A stretch of DNA of 64,000 nucleotides, from assembly GCF_000526315.1 (NCBI RefSeq), contig NZ_JAFV01000001.1, forward strand, positions 1,860,001 through 1,924,000, read 5' to 3'. A model generated the notes under the pieces. It saw nothing but the letters and a program-made list of their open reading frames with translations. It did no database searches and had not been told where the DNA came from. The stretch comes from Methylopila sp. 73B. GTDB taxonomy: Bacteria > Pseudomonadota > Alphaproteobacteria > Rhizobiales > Methylopilaceae. The translations under genes were made by a program, and so were the position numbers. Of this stretch, positions 1-7,667 are shown piece by piece; the first letter of the stretch is position 1, and each line of letters starts with the position of its first letter.

Positions 1-1383
1 TGGCTGCAGCCCGAACAGCGTGTCTTCGACAGCTGCGACCGGCGCATGCGCGAGGCCGCCGTCGAGCACGGCTGGTCCCCGATCCCGTCATCCAAGACGC
101 TGAAGCGTCGGCTGGACCGCGACATCCCCCGCGCGGTTCAGGTGCTGGCGCGCAAGGGCGCTGACGCCGCCAAGGCGCTCTATCCGCATCAGACCCGCGA
201 CCGGACCGTCTTCCACGCCATGGAGGCGGTCAACGCGGACGGTCACATGTTCGACGTGTTCGTCAAATGGGCGGACGGCACGATCGCCCGGCCAACGATG
301 GTCGCGGTGCAGGATCTCTACTCCGGCGTGATCGTCGGCCACCGGCTCGCCCGGTCGGAAAACTGGACCGCGGTCCGGCACGCCTTCGCCGACGCGATAG
401 AGAGCTTTGGCGTTCCGGAACAGTGCTGGCTCGATAACGGCCGGGCCTTTGCTTCGAAGTGGCTGACCGGCGGTTCAAAGACCCGCTTCCGGTTCAAGAT
501 CCGCGACGACGAGCCCGCCGGCATCCTGACGTCGCTTGGCGTGAAGGTGCATTTCGCGACGCCCTATCACGGGCAGGCCAAGCCGATCGAACGCGCTTTC
601 CGCGACCTTTGCGAGGAGATCGCCAAGCATCCGACCTGCGCCGGCGCCTACACCGGCAACTCGCCCATGGCGAAGCCGGACAATTACGGCTCGAAGGCCG
701 TGCCGGAGGAGGCCTTCCGGGCGCTCGTCGCGACGGAGATCCGACGCCACAACGAGCGGCAGGGCCGCCGCACGAAGGTCGCCGCCGGCCGCAGCTTCTT
801 CGACGCCTTCAAGGCGAGCCTTGAGAACGGCGCGCTCGTCCGAAAGGCGACCGCCGCGCAACGCCGCCTGTTCCTTATGGCGGCCGAGGGCGTCACCGCG
901 CGGAAGAACAACGGCGAGATCCAGCTCGCGGGCAATCGGTACTGGGCCGACCCGATGTCGGAGTTCGCCGGCCGCAAGGTCATCGCGCGCTTCGACCCGG
1001 AAGACCTGCTCCTGCCGATCGCGGTCTACGCGACGGACGGCCGGTTCATCTGCGAGGCGTCCTGCTTCGAGGCCGAAGGCTTCAACGACATGGCGGCGGC
1101 GCAAGACCACGCCCGCCTGAAGCGGGCGTGGCTGCGCGCCCAGCGCGAGATGTTGAGCGCCGAGCGCCGGCTGTCGATCAGCGACGTCGCCGCGCTCATC
1201 CCGACCCCGACCCCCGAGCCCCTCCCGACGCCGTCCGTCGTGCGCCTTGTCGCGAACGGCGAGGCGCGGCCGGTCGAGCCGATCGGCGATCAGGAGAGCT
1301 GGTCGGGTTCCGAGAGCTTCAGCCGCGCGATGCGGATGCTCGGCGATAGCGCCGACGTCCTGCCGTTCGGCCGGAAGGACTGA
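1..1383 (+). CDS. MuA-like DDE transposase (5' end outside window)
   Basis: The reading frame is open from base 1, so the N-terminal DNA-binding domains lie upstream and only about 460 residues are visible. The catalytic core of the DDE recombinase is present: Asp in NADGH (codon 238-240), Asp in WLDNGRAF (433-435) and Glu in KPIERAF (589-591). It is followed by the Mu-transpos_C beta-barrel region and a charged C-terminal tail that in Mu contacts the B protein. The enzyme nicks and joins the phage ends to target DNA for integration and replicative transposition. The B gene follows after 72 bases. The truncation is a window-edge effect; there is no sign of decay. Confidence 0.93.
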   Translation, partial: WLQPEQRVFDSCDRRMREAAVEHGWSPIPSSKTLKRRLDRDIPRAVQVLARKGADAAKALYPHQTRDRTVFHAMEAVNADGHMFDVFVKWADGTIARPTMVAVQDLYSGVIVGHRLARSENWTAVRHAFADAIESFGVPEQCWLDNGRAFASKWLTGGSKTRFRFKIRDDEPAGILTSLGVKVHFATPYHGQAKPIERAFRDLCEEIAKHPTCAGAYTGNSPMAKPDNYGSKAVPEEAFRALVATEIRRHNERQGRRTKVAAGRSFFDAFKASLENGALVRKATAAQRRLFLMAAEGVTARKNNGEIQLAGNRYWADPMSEFAGRKVIARFDPEDLLLPIAVYATDGRFICEASCFEAEGFNDMAAAQDHARLKRAWLRAQREMLSAERRLSISDVAALIPTPTPEPLPTPSVVRLVANGEARPVEPIGDQESWSGSESFSRAMRMLGDSADVLPFGRKD

Positions 1384-1455
1384 GGGCGCGAGCCCTCGAA
1401 AAAGAGACGGCGGCCGAAGCCGCCGCGAAGTCGAGTTTGCAAAAGGAGTGGTCGC

Positions 1456-2466
1456 ATGGCCGACGCACAGCCGCAAGATGCTTGGGGGCCGCCAAAGGCG
1501 GAGCCCACTCACCTCGTCGAAGAAACCCTGACGGCATGGCGCTCGATGAGCACGCGGATTCGCGCGCTCGCGGCGCGTGACGGTCTCAACCGGTCCGAGG
1601 TCGCACGCCGCGCAGACGTGCCCCTCGGCACCTTCACGCCCGTTATCGACGGCACCTACACCGGCAACTATGCGAACCAAGTCGCGAAGATCACGCGCTG
1701 GCTCGACAGCGTGGAAGAGGTCCGCAGCCGGGTTACGCCGTTCCCAGACGACCCGGTCTACGTCGAGACGCCGACCTCGCGCGAAGTCGTCGACACGCTG
1801 CTCTACGCCCAGACGATGCCGCTTATGGCGGTCGTCACGTTGGGCTCGGGCATGGGCAAGACGAAGACGGCCGAGCACTACGTCGCGACCCGGCCGTCAT
1901 CCTACCTCGTGACCATGCGTCCGCAGACGGCGGGCGTGCATCGCATGCTGCAGGAGATAGCGCTCTCGCTCGACATCAACGAGCGAAACGGCGCGAAACT
2001 CGACCGCGCGATCGGCGGCAAGCTGAAGCGCAACGGCCGACAGACGCTCCTCATCGTCGATGAGGCCCAGAACCTGCAAGACATCGCGGTCGACCAGCTC
2101 CGGTTCTTCCTCGACGTCTACAAGTGCGGGATCGTTCTGCTCGGCAACGAGGAGATCTACTCGCGGTTCGGCAAGACCGACCTGCGGGACGGTTACGGCC
2201 AGATCCACCGCCGGATCGGCAAGCGCCTGCGTCGCCTGACGCCGCTCGCGGGCGACGTCGAGGCCATCATCGACGCCTGGGGCGTGAAGGACGACGGCGC
2301 GCGCAAACTGCTACGCGCGGTCGGCCGTAAGGCCGGAACGCTTGGGCAGATGAGCCAGACAATCAAGCTGGCGACGGTGCTCGCCGCCGGCGACGGCGCC
2401 GAGCTGACGAAGGCGCACGTCGAGAAGGCGTGGGAGAACCGCGGCGGCGAGGAGGCCCGGCCATGA
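1456..2466 (+). CDS. MuB-like AAA+ ATPase, transposition target activator
   Basis: This 336-residue protein has an N-terminal helix-turn-helix of the MuB type (residues about 30-80, LNRSEVARRADVPLGTF). An AAA+ ATPase core follows, with Walker A GSGMGKTK near residue 132 and Walker B LLIVDEAQ near residue 200. In Mu the B protein binds DNA as an ATP-dependent filament, delivers target DNA to the transposase and confers target immunity. The ATG has a good ribosome site (AAGGAG, 8 bases upstream). Its stop overlaps the next start as ATGA, which suggests translational coupling. IS21 IstB proteins are related, but the phage context makes MuB the right call. Confidence 0.92.
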   Translation: MADAQPQDAWGPPKAEPTHLVEETLTAWRSMSTRIRALAARDGLNRSEVARRADVPLGTFTPVIDGTYTGNYANQVAKITRWLDSVEEVRSRVTPFPDDPVYVETPTSREVVDTLLYAQTMPLMAVVTLGSGMGKTKTAEHYVATRPSSYLVTMRPQTAGVHRMLQEIALSLDINERNGAKLDRAIGGKLKRNGRQTLLIVDEAQNLQDIAVDQLRFFLDVYKCGIVLLGNEEIYSRFGKTDLRDGYGQIHRRIGKRLRRLTPLAGDVEAIIDAWGVKDDGARKLLRAVGRKAGTLGQMSQTIKLATVLAAGDGAELTKAHVEKAWENRGGEEARP

Positions 2467-2972
2467 GCGGGGATCTCACGTTGGCGAAGGTCCGCCAGAC
2501 CGTCTCGACCTTCTACAGGGTGAGCGTGAACGAGATCCTGTCGCCGAGCCGGCGCCGGGAGACGATGGAGGCCCGCAGCGTCGGGATCTATCTCGCTCGC
2601 GAGCACACGCCGCACGCGCTCGAGACGATCGGCCGGCGTTTCGGCCGCTGCGGCCACACCTCTGCGCTCGTCGCGATCGACCGCGTCAAGAACCGCCTGC
2701 ACGACGACGACGACTTCCGAGCGCGCCTCGAAGCCGTCGAGGCGCTCATGATGAAGCCGCCGGCGGAGGCCGTCGCATACGACGGGCCTCCGATCGAGCC
2801 CTTCGAGCAGCAAAGCCCCGCCATGACGCTTCGGCGCGCCGTGGCGGACGTCCTGGCGGCGATGGACGACATCAACAACCGCGGCGGAGCAGAGGCGCGC
2901 CGCCGCAGGGACGAAGCGCTCCACGAGCTGCGCTTCACGTACGAGGCGACCGCCCGCGGAGACGCCCGGTGA
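2463..2972 (+). CDS. DnaA domain IV-like DNA-binding protein
   Basis: This 169-residue protein starts at the ATG overlapping the B stop codon; an in-frame upstream ATG at 2430 lies inside gene B and is less likely. Residues about 5-80 resemble the C-terminal DnaA-box-binding domain of the replication initiator (Bac_DnaA_C). They contain VNEILSPSRRRETMEARSVGIYLAREHT and then GRCGHTSALVAIDRV, which corresponds to the DnaA signature around GRDHTTV. There is no AAA+ ATPase part. The rest is charged and unassigned. Its role is inferred: it may read DnaA boxes in the host or phage for regulation or replication control, or be simply a phage HTH regulator of this fold. Confidence 0.7.
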   Translation: MSGDLTLAKVRQTVSTFYRVSVNEILSPSRRRETMEARSVGIYLAREHTPHALETIGRRFGRCGHTSALVAIDRVKNRLHDDDDFRARLEAVEALMMKPPAEAVAYDGPPIEPFEQQSPAMTLRRAVADVLAAMDDINNRGGAEARRRRDEALHELRFTYEATARGDAR

Positions 2973-3262
2973 TCGCCCAGGCCGCCTACGTCGGTTTCGA
3001 TCCGGAGGAAGAGCCGCTGCGCGTGCGTCGCGGCTACCTTGGTTCCGACGCCGTCGAGGCGCCGCGCCCCCGGCGGCGGCCGTCGCTCAGCAAACTGAGC
3101 CGCGCCGACGTCGCCGAGATCAAGCGCCTCCTTGGCGAGCGGCACGACACGTTCGCCGTCGCCCGCCTCACCGGCTTCCAGGAAGCCGACGTCTACAACG
3201 TGCTCGCCCGGCGGCGTCGCCCGGCGCGCCCTTCCAACAGCCACACAGGAGATCGGGCATGA
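2969..3262 (+). CDS. Small HTH-like early protein
   Basis: This 97-residue protein starts at a GTG overlapping the preceding TGA (GTGA). The N-terminal 40 residues are low complexity and Arg/Pro rich. Residues about 45-85 (LSRADVAEIKRLLGERHDTFAVARLTGFQEADVYNVL) look like a helix-turn-helix of the kind that recognises DNA. It is in the early operon between the DnaA-like gene and the DUF3164 gene, so an early regulatory role is plausible. No closer family is recognised. Confidence 0.6.
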   Translation: MIAQAAYVGFDPEEEPLRVRRGYLGSDAVEAPRPRRRPSLSKLSRADVAEIKRLLGERHDTFAVARLTGFQEADVYNVLARRRRPARPSNSHTGDRA

Positions 3263-3924
3263 CCCCCGAAACCACGACCATTGCGGCCGAGGCCGCCCCT
3301 GCTCCCGGCGTCGTCGTCGTCGGGACGGAAGAGTTCATGCGGAACAGCTCGGGCCACCTCGTGCCGCTCGAGCTCGTGAAGCCGATCGACAAGCTGACCG
3401 ATCAGGCCGTGCGCAAAATCCTCGGCTACGCCCACGACCTCTCGGCGCAGATCGCCCGGTTCAAGGGCCATTCCTTCACCGACGTCGCGACGCTGCAGGA
3501 CCTCGTCGCCGAACTGTACCAAGCGAAGCTCGGCGGCCAGAAGGGCAACGTCACGCTCACCACCGTCGACGGCTGCGGAAAGGTCGTCGTCCAGGTCCAG
3601 GACCAGATCTCGTTCGGGCCGGAGCTGCAGGCGGCGAAGACGCTCGTCGACGAGTGCATCACCAACTGGTCGGAGGGCTCCCGCGCCGAGATCCGCGCGC
3701 TCGTGGATCACGCCTTCCAAGTCGACCGCGAGGGCCAGATCAACCGCAGCGCTCTGTTCCAGCTCCGGCGGATCAAGATCGAGGACGAGACCTGGGCGCG
3801 CGCCATGGAGGCGCTGAGCGACTCCATCCGCGTGATCGGTTCGCAGACGTACATGCGCTTCTACGAGCGGCCCGACCCGAAGGCGCGCTGGGAGCCCGTG
3901 TCGATCGACATGGCTTCGGCGTGA
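3259..3924 (+). CDS. DUF3164 family Mu-like phage protein
   Basis: A 221-residue protein that matches the DUF3164 family found in the early region of most Mu-like phages. After a variable N-terminus come the family hallmarks: a VPLELVKPIDKL segment, a long helical stretch (VRKILGYAHDLSAQIARFKGH) and the tail RIKIEDETWARAMEALSDSI with an aromatic end. The biochemical function of the family is unknown. The ATG overlaps the previous stop by four bases, and an unassigned gene follows 11 bases later, so it is part of the early operon. Confidence 0.85.
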   Translation: MTPETTTIAAEAAPAPGVVVVGTEEFMRNSSGHLVPLELVKPIDKLTDQAVRKILGYAHDLSAQIARFKGHSFTDVATLQDLVAELYQAKLGGQKGNVTLTTVDGCGKVVVQVQDQISFGPELQAAKTLVDECITNWSEGSRAEIRALVDHAFQVDREGQINRSALFQLRRIKIEDETWARAMEALSDSIRVIGSQTYMRFYERPDPKARWEPVSIDMASA

Positions 3925-3935
3925 GGGAGGCGACC

Positions 3936-4310
3936 ATGCAGTTCGCATCCCCGATCGACGGCGTGTTCGCCGCCAGCCTCAACATCATCTGCCCGCCGTC
4001 CGACCGCGACGGCGTGGTGGTGCTCTCCCTCGTCTGCCGGAAGGACGTCGCGAGAAGCATGCACGACGCCATGGCGAGCAAGCTCGCCCTCGGCGATCTC
4101 GACTTCAGCGCCCTGCGGTCCGTCGAACCGGCGCCGGCGTTCGAACGCGGTTCGAAGGTCTTTGCGGCGTGGCACGACCCGGAGGTTGGCGAGGTCGAGA
4201 TCCCGGCCGAAGTGCTCGGGATCGAAGACGACACTCGCCGCCGCATCCGGACGCTGAAGGGCATCGTCACGGTGCTCCACATCCGCGACCTCAAGCCGAG
4301 GAGCGCGTGA
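3936..4310 (+). CDS. Hypothetical early phage protein
   Basis: A 124-residue unassigned protein. The ATG at 3936 follows GAGGGAGGCGACC, a strong ribosome site, and this start is preferred over the long upstream extension, which is out of frame with the DUF3164 gene. The middle is mixed alpha/beta, and the end (RRRIRTLKGIVTVLHIRDLKPRSA) is basic. The stop overlaps the next start (TGATG). No function can be assigned. Confidence 0.6.
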   Translation: MQFASPIDGVFAASLNIICPPSDRDGVVVLSLVCRKDVARSMHDAMASKLALGDLDFSALRSVEPAPAFERGSKVFAAWHDPEVGEVEIPAEVLGIEDDTRRRIRTLKGIVTVLHIRDLKPRSA

Positions 4311-4540
4311 TGGCCGACGTCGTGGACCCTGCGGAGATCGTGTGCGGGGCTTTGCAGGCGGAGGGCTTGCCGCCCAGAGCTTCGGCGCGGCTGACGATCG
4401 CGCTGCTCGACAAGCTCCGTCTCGGCAGCTGGCAGTTCGTCCACGCGACGAACCGGCGCGAGCTGATCAGCTACCGGGCGGGCGCGGCCGAGGCGGAAGC
4501 CTCGGCCGCGCCGCCTGAAGCCGACGCTGTGGAGGCCTGA
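4310..4540 (+). CDS. Hypothetical small early phage protein
   Basis: A 76-residue protein translated from an ATG that overlaps the preceding stop (TGATG). The N-terminal half is helical (VVDPAEIVCGALQAEGLPP) and the C-terminus is a low-complexity Ala/Glu tail. It is coupled to its neighbours in the early operon. No family is recognised. Confidence 0.5.
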   Translation: MADVVDPAEIVCGALQAEGLPPRASARLTIALLDKLRLGSWQFVHATNRRELISYRAGAAEAEASAAPPEADAVEA

Positions 4541-4542
4541 CC

Positions 4543-4995
4543 ATGGTCGCCTACAGCTTCAAGGCGGGCTTCGTCCCGAAGATTCAGACGTTCGAGAAGC
4601 TGCAGACGATCCGCCTGCCCCGCAAGCGGCACGCGCGACCCGGCGAGCCTGTCCAGCTCTATCAGGGCATGCGGACCCGCCATTGCGAAAAGATCATCAC
4701 CGACCCCGTCTGCGTCGGGGTCGACGAGGTCCGCATCGATCTGCGTCTGCTCGACGGCCGCGCGCCGTACGCTGTCCCCGACTTCAGCGGCTTCGTCGTC
4801 GTGAACGGCATTCCCGTGCCGGACGCCGAGGCCGACGCCTACGCGACCTCGGACGGGTTCGGCCCCATCGGGAAGACAGCGCGCCCGATCGTCCGGATGA
4901 CGCGCTGGTGGATGCTGCATCACGGCGTCGTCGTGTTTGACGGCGTCGCAATCCGGTGGCGGCCGGAGCAAATCGGTGGAGCGGTCGATGCTTAG
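4543..4995 (+). CDS. ASCH/PUA-like domain protein
   Basis: A 150-residue protein whose first 60 residues carry the ASCH-type pattern: SFKAGFVPKI, then QTIRLPRKRHARPGEPVQLY, then MRTRHCEKI. In this fold a beta-barrel related to PUA domains binds RNA or modified nucleosides; phage members are common but mostly uncharacterised. The C-terminal half holds a beta-rich segment and a WWMLHHGVVVFDGVAIRW end. It starts two bases after the previous stop. The next gene on its right is convergent on the minus strand, with only one base between the stops. The family assignment is by pattern only. Confidence 0.55.
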   Translation: MVAYSFKAGFVPKIQTFEKLQTIRLPRKRHARPGEPVQLYQGMRTRHCEKIITDPVCVGVDEVRIDLRLLDGRAPYAVPDFSGFVVVNGIPVPDAEADAYATSDGFGPIGKTARPIVRMTRWWMLHHGVVVFDGVAIRWRPEQIGGAVDA

Positions 4996-4996
4996 C

Positions 4997-5251
4997 CTAC
5001 GCGATCAAGCCGCGCAGATAAGCCAAGTGTTCCTTGGCATAACGGCTAAAAGTCAACGGCTCAACGTCTGGGATAGGTCGCGTCAGCAACCCGTCCTCCA
5101 AACTGTCGAGCCTCTCGCGAACTACTTTCAACGTTTCTGCGCTCTGCGCGCTGTCTTTCAAAATTTGAACGAGCAAAAGCTCAAGGACGATCAGCCGAGC
5201 CTGCGAGCGAATGATATCATCCGCGGTCATCAAAGGGCGCCGTCGCCACAT
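4997..5251 (-). CDS. Hypothetical reverse-strand early-region protein
   Basis: An 84-residue protein encoded against the direction of all surrounding early genes. The ATG at 5251 is preceded by GAAAGGACCTGAAGT, with a good ribosome site about 9 bases upstream; an internal ATG seven codons later (MTADDIIRSQ) is possible. The protein is mostly helical (ARLIVLELLLVQILKDSAQSAE) and may form a short coiled coil. Local base composition is visibly richer in A/T than the flanking genes. Reverse orientation inside the early operon is typical of lysogen-expressed moron genes, but the function is unknown. It shares the GAAAGGACC leader with the reverse-strand gene at 17616. Confidence 0.6.
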   Translation of the reverse strand: MWRRRPLMTADDIIRSQARLIVLELLLVQILKDSAQSAETLKVVRERLDSLEDGLLTRPIPDVEPLTFSRYAKEHLAYLRGLIA

Positions 5252-5295
5252 ACTTCAGGTCCTTTCGAGCAAAGCTGTCTTGGTCGGGGTCATCA

Positions 5296-5940
5296 GTGAG
5301 CCCGACAGTTACCCAGATCAAGAAGATCCACGCCCTTTCCCGCAACGCCGGGCTGGACGAGGACACCCGCCGCGACCTGATGGAGCGGGAGGTCGGCGTC
5401 CGCTCCACGAAGGACATGACGGCCGCGCAGGCGATCCGCGTGATCGACCGGCTGAAAGTGATCGCGGGCGATCGCGCGAAGCCGGCCACCCGGAAACCCG
5501 CCGCTTCGGGCAAGGGCGCGCTCGCCCTTGAAGGGCCCTTCGTCGCCGTGATCCGGGCGCTCTGGATCTCGGGCCACGCCCTCGGCGTGATCGAGAACCC
5601 GTCCGACACGGCGATGGTCGCCTTCGTCGAGCGCCAGACGGGCATCCAGAACATGGCGTGGGTCCGCGATCCCCGCGACGGCCGCAAGGCGATTGAGGGC
5701 ATGAAGGCGTGGCTCGCGCGCGCCGGCGGCGTCGTGTGGCGCCGCGAGGACGAGACCGGCCACGGCCGCAAGCTCGCCGTTTATCTCGCCCTCCGCCGGC
5801 TGCTGACGGCCGCCGGCGTCGACCCGCAGTTCATCGACTTTCCCGGCCGCATCGGCGTGCGCTCGCTCGACGAGGCGCGGCTTGACGCGCTGATCCGCGA
5901 CGGCGGCGAGCGCCTCGCCCAGGCGCGCCGGGAGGCATGA
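5296..5940 (+). CDS. gemA: GemA-like regulatory protein (DUF1018, Mu gp16)
   Basis: A 214-residue protein with a GTG start. The N-terminal domain (QIKKIHALSRNAGLDEDTRRDLMEREVGVRSTKDMTAAQAIRVIDRL) is characteristic of GemA/DUF1018. GemA in Mu modulates host gene expression and DNA supercoiling. Residues 60-75 form a Pro/Ala linker. The C-terminal half contains a second helical domain (ALWISGHALGVIENPSDTAMVAFVERQTG, FIDFPGRIGVRS). It resumes the plus-strand early operon after the reverse gene; its leader therefore lies between divergent starts (5252-5295). Confidence 0.85.
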   Translation: MSPTVTQIKKIHALSRNAGLDEDTRRDLMEREVGVRSTKDMTAAQAIRVIDRLKVIAGDRAKPATRKPAASGKGALALEGPFVAVIRALWISGHALGVIENPSDTAMVAFVERQTGIQNMAWVRDPRDGRKAIEGMKAWLARAGGVVWRREDETGHGRKLAVYLALRRLLTAAGVDPQFIDFPGRIGVRSLDEARLDALIRDGGERLAQARREA

Positions 5941-5943
5941 CAG

Positions 5944-6147
5944 ATGCGCCCCGCCTCGATCGAGCAGCTGACAGCGCGGATCGAACGGAAGCGGCGGGCG
6001 CATCGGTCGATCGAGGGCGATCTCGCCCGGCTTCGAGATCTGCGCCACGCGCAGCTCGAGGTGGAAGTGGATCAGGCCCAGCGCGCGGCAGGCCGCCGGC
6101 GGCGGGCGCAGGACGGGTACCAACCGGAGCTCGAGCTCGATGACTGA
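5944..6147 (+). CDS. Small basic coiled-coil protein
   Basis: This 67-residue, strongly charged protein has a heptad-like pattern (SIEQLTARIERKRRAHRSIEGDLARLRDL), which suggests a helical hairpin or coiled coil. It lies three bases after gemA and its end overlaps the next gene by eight bases, so it looks like a real member of the operon. The function is unknown. A longer ORF in another frame over the same bases is a shadow. Confidence 0.55.
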   Translation: MRPASIEQLTARIERKRRAHRSIEGDLARLRDLRHAQLEVEVDQAQRAAGRRRRAQDGYQPELELDD

Positions 6148-6412
6148 CCAGATCGTCTCCGACCATGCGGTCTTAAGGTTCCTCGAGCGCGTCTATCAGG
6201 TCGACGTCGAGGCCTGCCGCGCCCAAATTGCGGATGCGACGGCAGCAGGCCGCGAGGCAGGAGCGCTTGTCGGTTCGCCGCCGCAGTTCGCCATCGTGAT
6301 CGCCCGCGTTCGGTTCGTCGTCTCACGCGGCGCGATCGTCACGGCGCTTGCCCGCGACTGGAGCTTCTGTCCCCGGGGTTATCGCCGGCGGAACGGGCAC
6401 CTCACCCGATGA
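6140..6412 (+). CDS. Small conserved-looking phage protein
   Basis: A 90-residue protein beginning MTDQIVSDHAVLRFLERVYQVD. The phrase SDHAVLRFLERV is a recurring start of small alphaproteobacterial phage proteins of unknown function. The second half is beta-rich (FAIVIARVRFVVSRGAIVTAL) and ends in an Arg-rich tail. Overlaps of 8 bases upstream and 4 bases downstream indicate translational coupling with its neighbours. Confidence 0.6.
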   Translation: MTDQIVSDHAVLRFLERVYQVDVEACRAQIADATAAGREAGALVGSPPQFAIVIARVRFVVSRGAIVTALARDWSFCPRGYRRRNGHLTR

Positions 6413-7113
6413 CCCGCCCGGCCGGCTTCCTCGCTGTCATGGCCGGACGGCGCTCGCCGCCGAAGGCGCTCGACTTCTTCCCGACGCCGCCCTGGGCGAC
6501 GCGCGCCTTCGTCGAGTTCGTGCTCGCCCCCTCGCTTGAGTTCACTGGCTGGGAGCCTCGCGACCTGTGCGGCTGGGACCCGTGCTGCGGCGAAGGCCAT
6601 ATGGTCGAGACGCTGAAGGAAACGCTCGGTTCGTGCCGCGGCAGCGACGTCTTCGATTACGGCACCGGCTACGAGGTCGCCGACGCGCTGGAGCCCGGCG
6701 CGTTCGATCGGCCGTCCGACCTGATCGTCACGAATCCACCGTTCAACATCGCCGCCGGCATTGTGCTCGCGGCCCTGACATCGTCGTTCGCACCGCAACG
6801 TTTCGGCGTCTTCGTGCTGGTCAGAAGCCAGTGGTTCGGCGGGGGCACGCGGTTCCGGAAACTGTTCAGTCGGTTCCCGCCGACGATCCATGCGCCGTAC
6901 GTCGAGCGCGTGCCCATGGTGGCGGGTCGGTACAACCCCAAGAAGTCGACCGCGACCGATTATTGCTGGCTTGGCTGGACGAAGAGCAGAGGCCGCCTAA
7001 GCGATCCGGTGACGTTCATTCCGCCCTGCCGGAAGCGCCTCGAGCTGTCGCGTGACATCCTGCGCTGGTGCCCGCCGGCAGACGCCCCGCTGTTCGATGG
7101 AGCGGTCGCGTGA
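6409..7113 (+). CDS. N6-adenine DNA methyltransferase-like protein
   Basis: A 234-residue protein with the two core motifs of amino-methyltransferases: a SAM-binding motif I (CGWDPCCGEGHMVETL, about residues 50-66) and catalytic motif IV NPPF (about residue 109). It starts with the phrase ALDFFPTPPWATRAF, seen in many phage methyltransferases. The enzyme would transfer a methyl group from SAM to the exocyclic amine of adenine in DNA. No specificity domain is visible, so it is a solitary methylase. It is coupled to both neighbours (ATGA at its start, GTGA at its end). Protection of phage DNA or regulation are both possible roles. Confidence 0.75.
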   Translation: MTRPAGFLAVMAGRRSPPKALDFFPTPPWATRAFVEFVLAPSLEFTGWEPRDLCGWDPCCGEGHMVETLKETLGSCRGSDVFDYGTGYEVADALEPGAFDRPSDLIVTNPPFNIAAGIVLAALTSSFAPQRFGVFVLVRSQWFGGGTRFRKLFSRFPPTIHAPYVERVPMVAGRYNPKKSTATDYCWLGWTKSRGRLSDPVTFIPPCRKRLELSRDILRWCPPADAPLFDGAVA

Positions 7114-7562
7114 AGTATTCGTGGCTGCCCCCAATGCTCGCAGACGTCGCCGAGGCCGCGGGCCTCGACGCGGCGCTCGCGCTCGCGACGGCGGCCGGCG
7201 GACGGCGTGTGACGATCCCGGCGCGCGCGAAGAACGGACACTGGCTCGTCGAGGCGGTCGGTCGTGAGGCGGCCGACAAGATCTGCGCGCACTTCCGGAC
7301 GATCAACGCGGACGGCCGCGAGACCGGCGCCCGGCAGATCGTGATCCCGATGGGACCGGGCTCGGTGGTCAAGGCCGCGAAGCGCCAGCTCGCCCGCAAC
7401 ATCGAGGCCGGCATGACGGTCCGGAAGGCGGCGCAGGCCGCCGGAATGCACGAGCGGACGGGCTTCCGGGTGAAGCGGCGGCTGGACGGCCGCGACGCCG
7501 TCGATCCGAACCAGACGTCGCTTCTGGACCTCTTCGAGCCGTCTTCGAAGGCCCGTCGCTGA
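7110..7562 (+). CDS. Mor/C-type transcription activator
   Basis: A 150-residue protein starting at a GTG that overlaps the methyltransferase stop. It has the two parts of the Mor family: an N-terminal dimerisation region with the repeated pattern GGRRVTIPARAKN and ARQIVIPMGPGS, and a C-terminal helix-turn-helix (GMTVRKAAQAAGMHERTGFRVKRRL). In Mu, Mor activates the middle promoter and the related C protein activates the late promoters by binding dyad sites just upstream of a weak -35 region. Only one such gene is visible here and it is the last early gene. It is therefore the obvious candidate for binding the palindrome seven bases after its stop and the two further copies. Confidence 0.8.
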   Translation: MKYSWLPPMLADVAEAAGLDAALALATAAGGRRVTIPARAKNGHWLVEAVGREAADKICAHFRTINADGRETGARQIVIPMGPGSVVKAAKRQLARNIEAGMTVRKAAQAAGMHERTGFRVKRRLDGRDAVDPNQTSLLDLFEPSSKARR

Positions 7563-7568
7563 CGCTTA

Positions 7569-7588
7569 GGGCTGACAGCTGTCAGCCC
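7569..7588. promoter_or_regulatory. Late-operon palindrome, copy 1 (before endolysin)
   Basis: A perfect 20-bp palindrome, GGGCTGACAGCTGTCAGCCC, seven bases after the activator gene and 79 bases before the endolysin start. The same sequence recurs before the I protease and the tail sheath. Its position matches that of the Mu Plys late promoter. The activator-binding role is inferred. Confidence 0.7.
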
Positions 7589-7667
7589 CCGAAATCCCGG
7601 CTCCGAAGGGGATGGTGACGACAAGAACGCCGCGTCGCGCGGCTCTCGTCAAGCCCCGGAGCATCCC

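Noticed and set aside
1-2466. An IS21-type istA/istB transposon at the left edge
   Set aside because: The A and B proteins could be confused with IstA/IstB, but the following genes (DUF3164, GemA, Mor, Mu head genes) fix them as MuA/MuB of a prophage.
7569-7588. The palindrome as a simple terminator hairpin
   Set aside because: It can fold with an AGCT loop, but it lacks a U-run, the loop bases are conserved as well as the stem, and copies occur only at operon heads; a protein-binding dyad explains this better. A dual role is not excluded.
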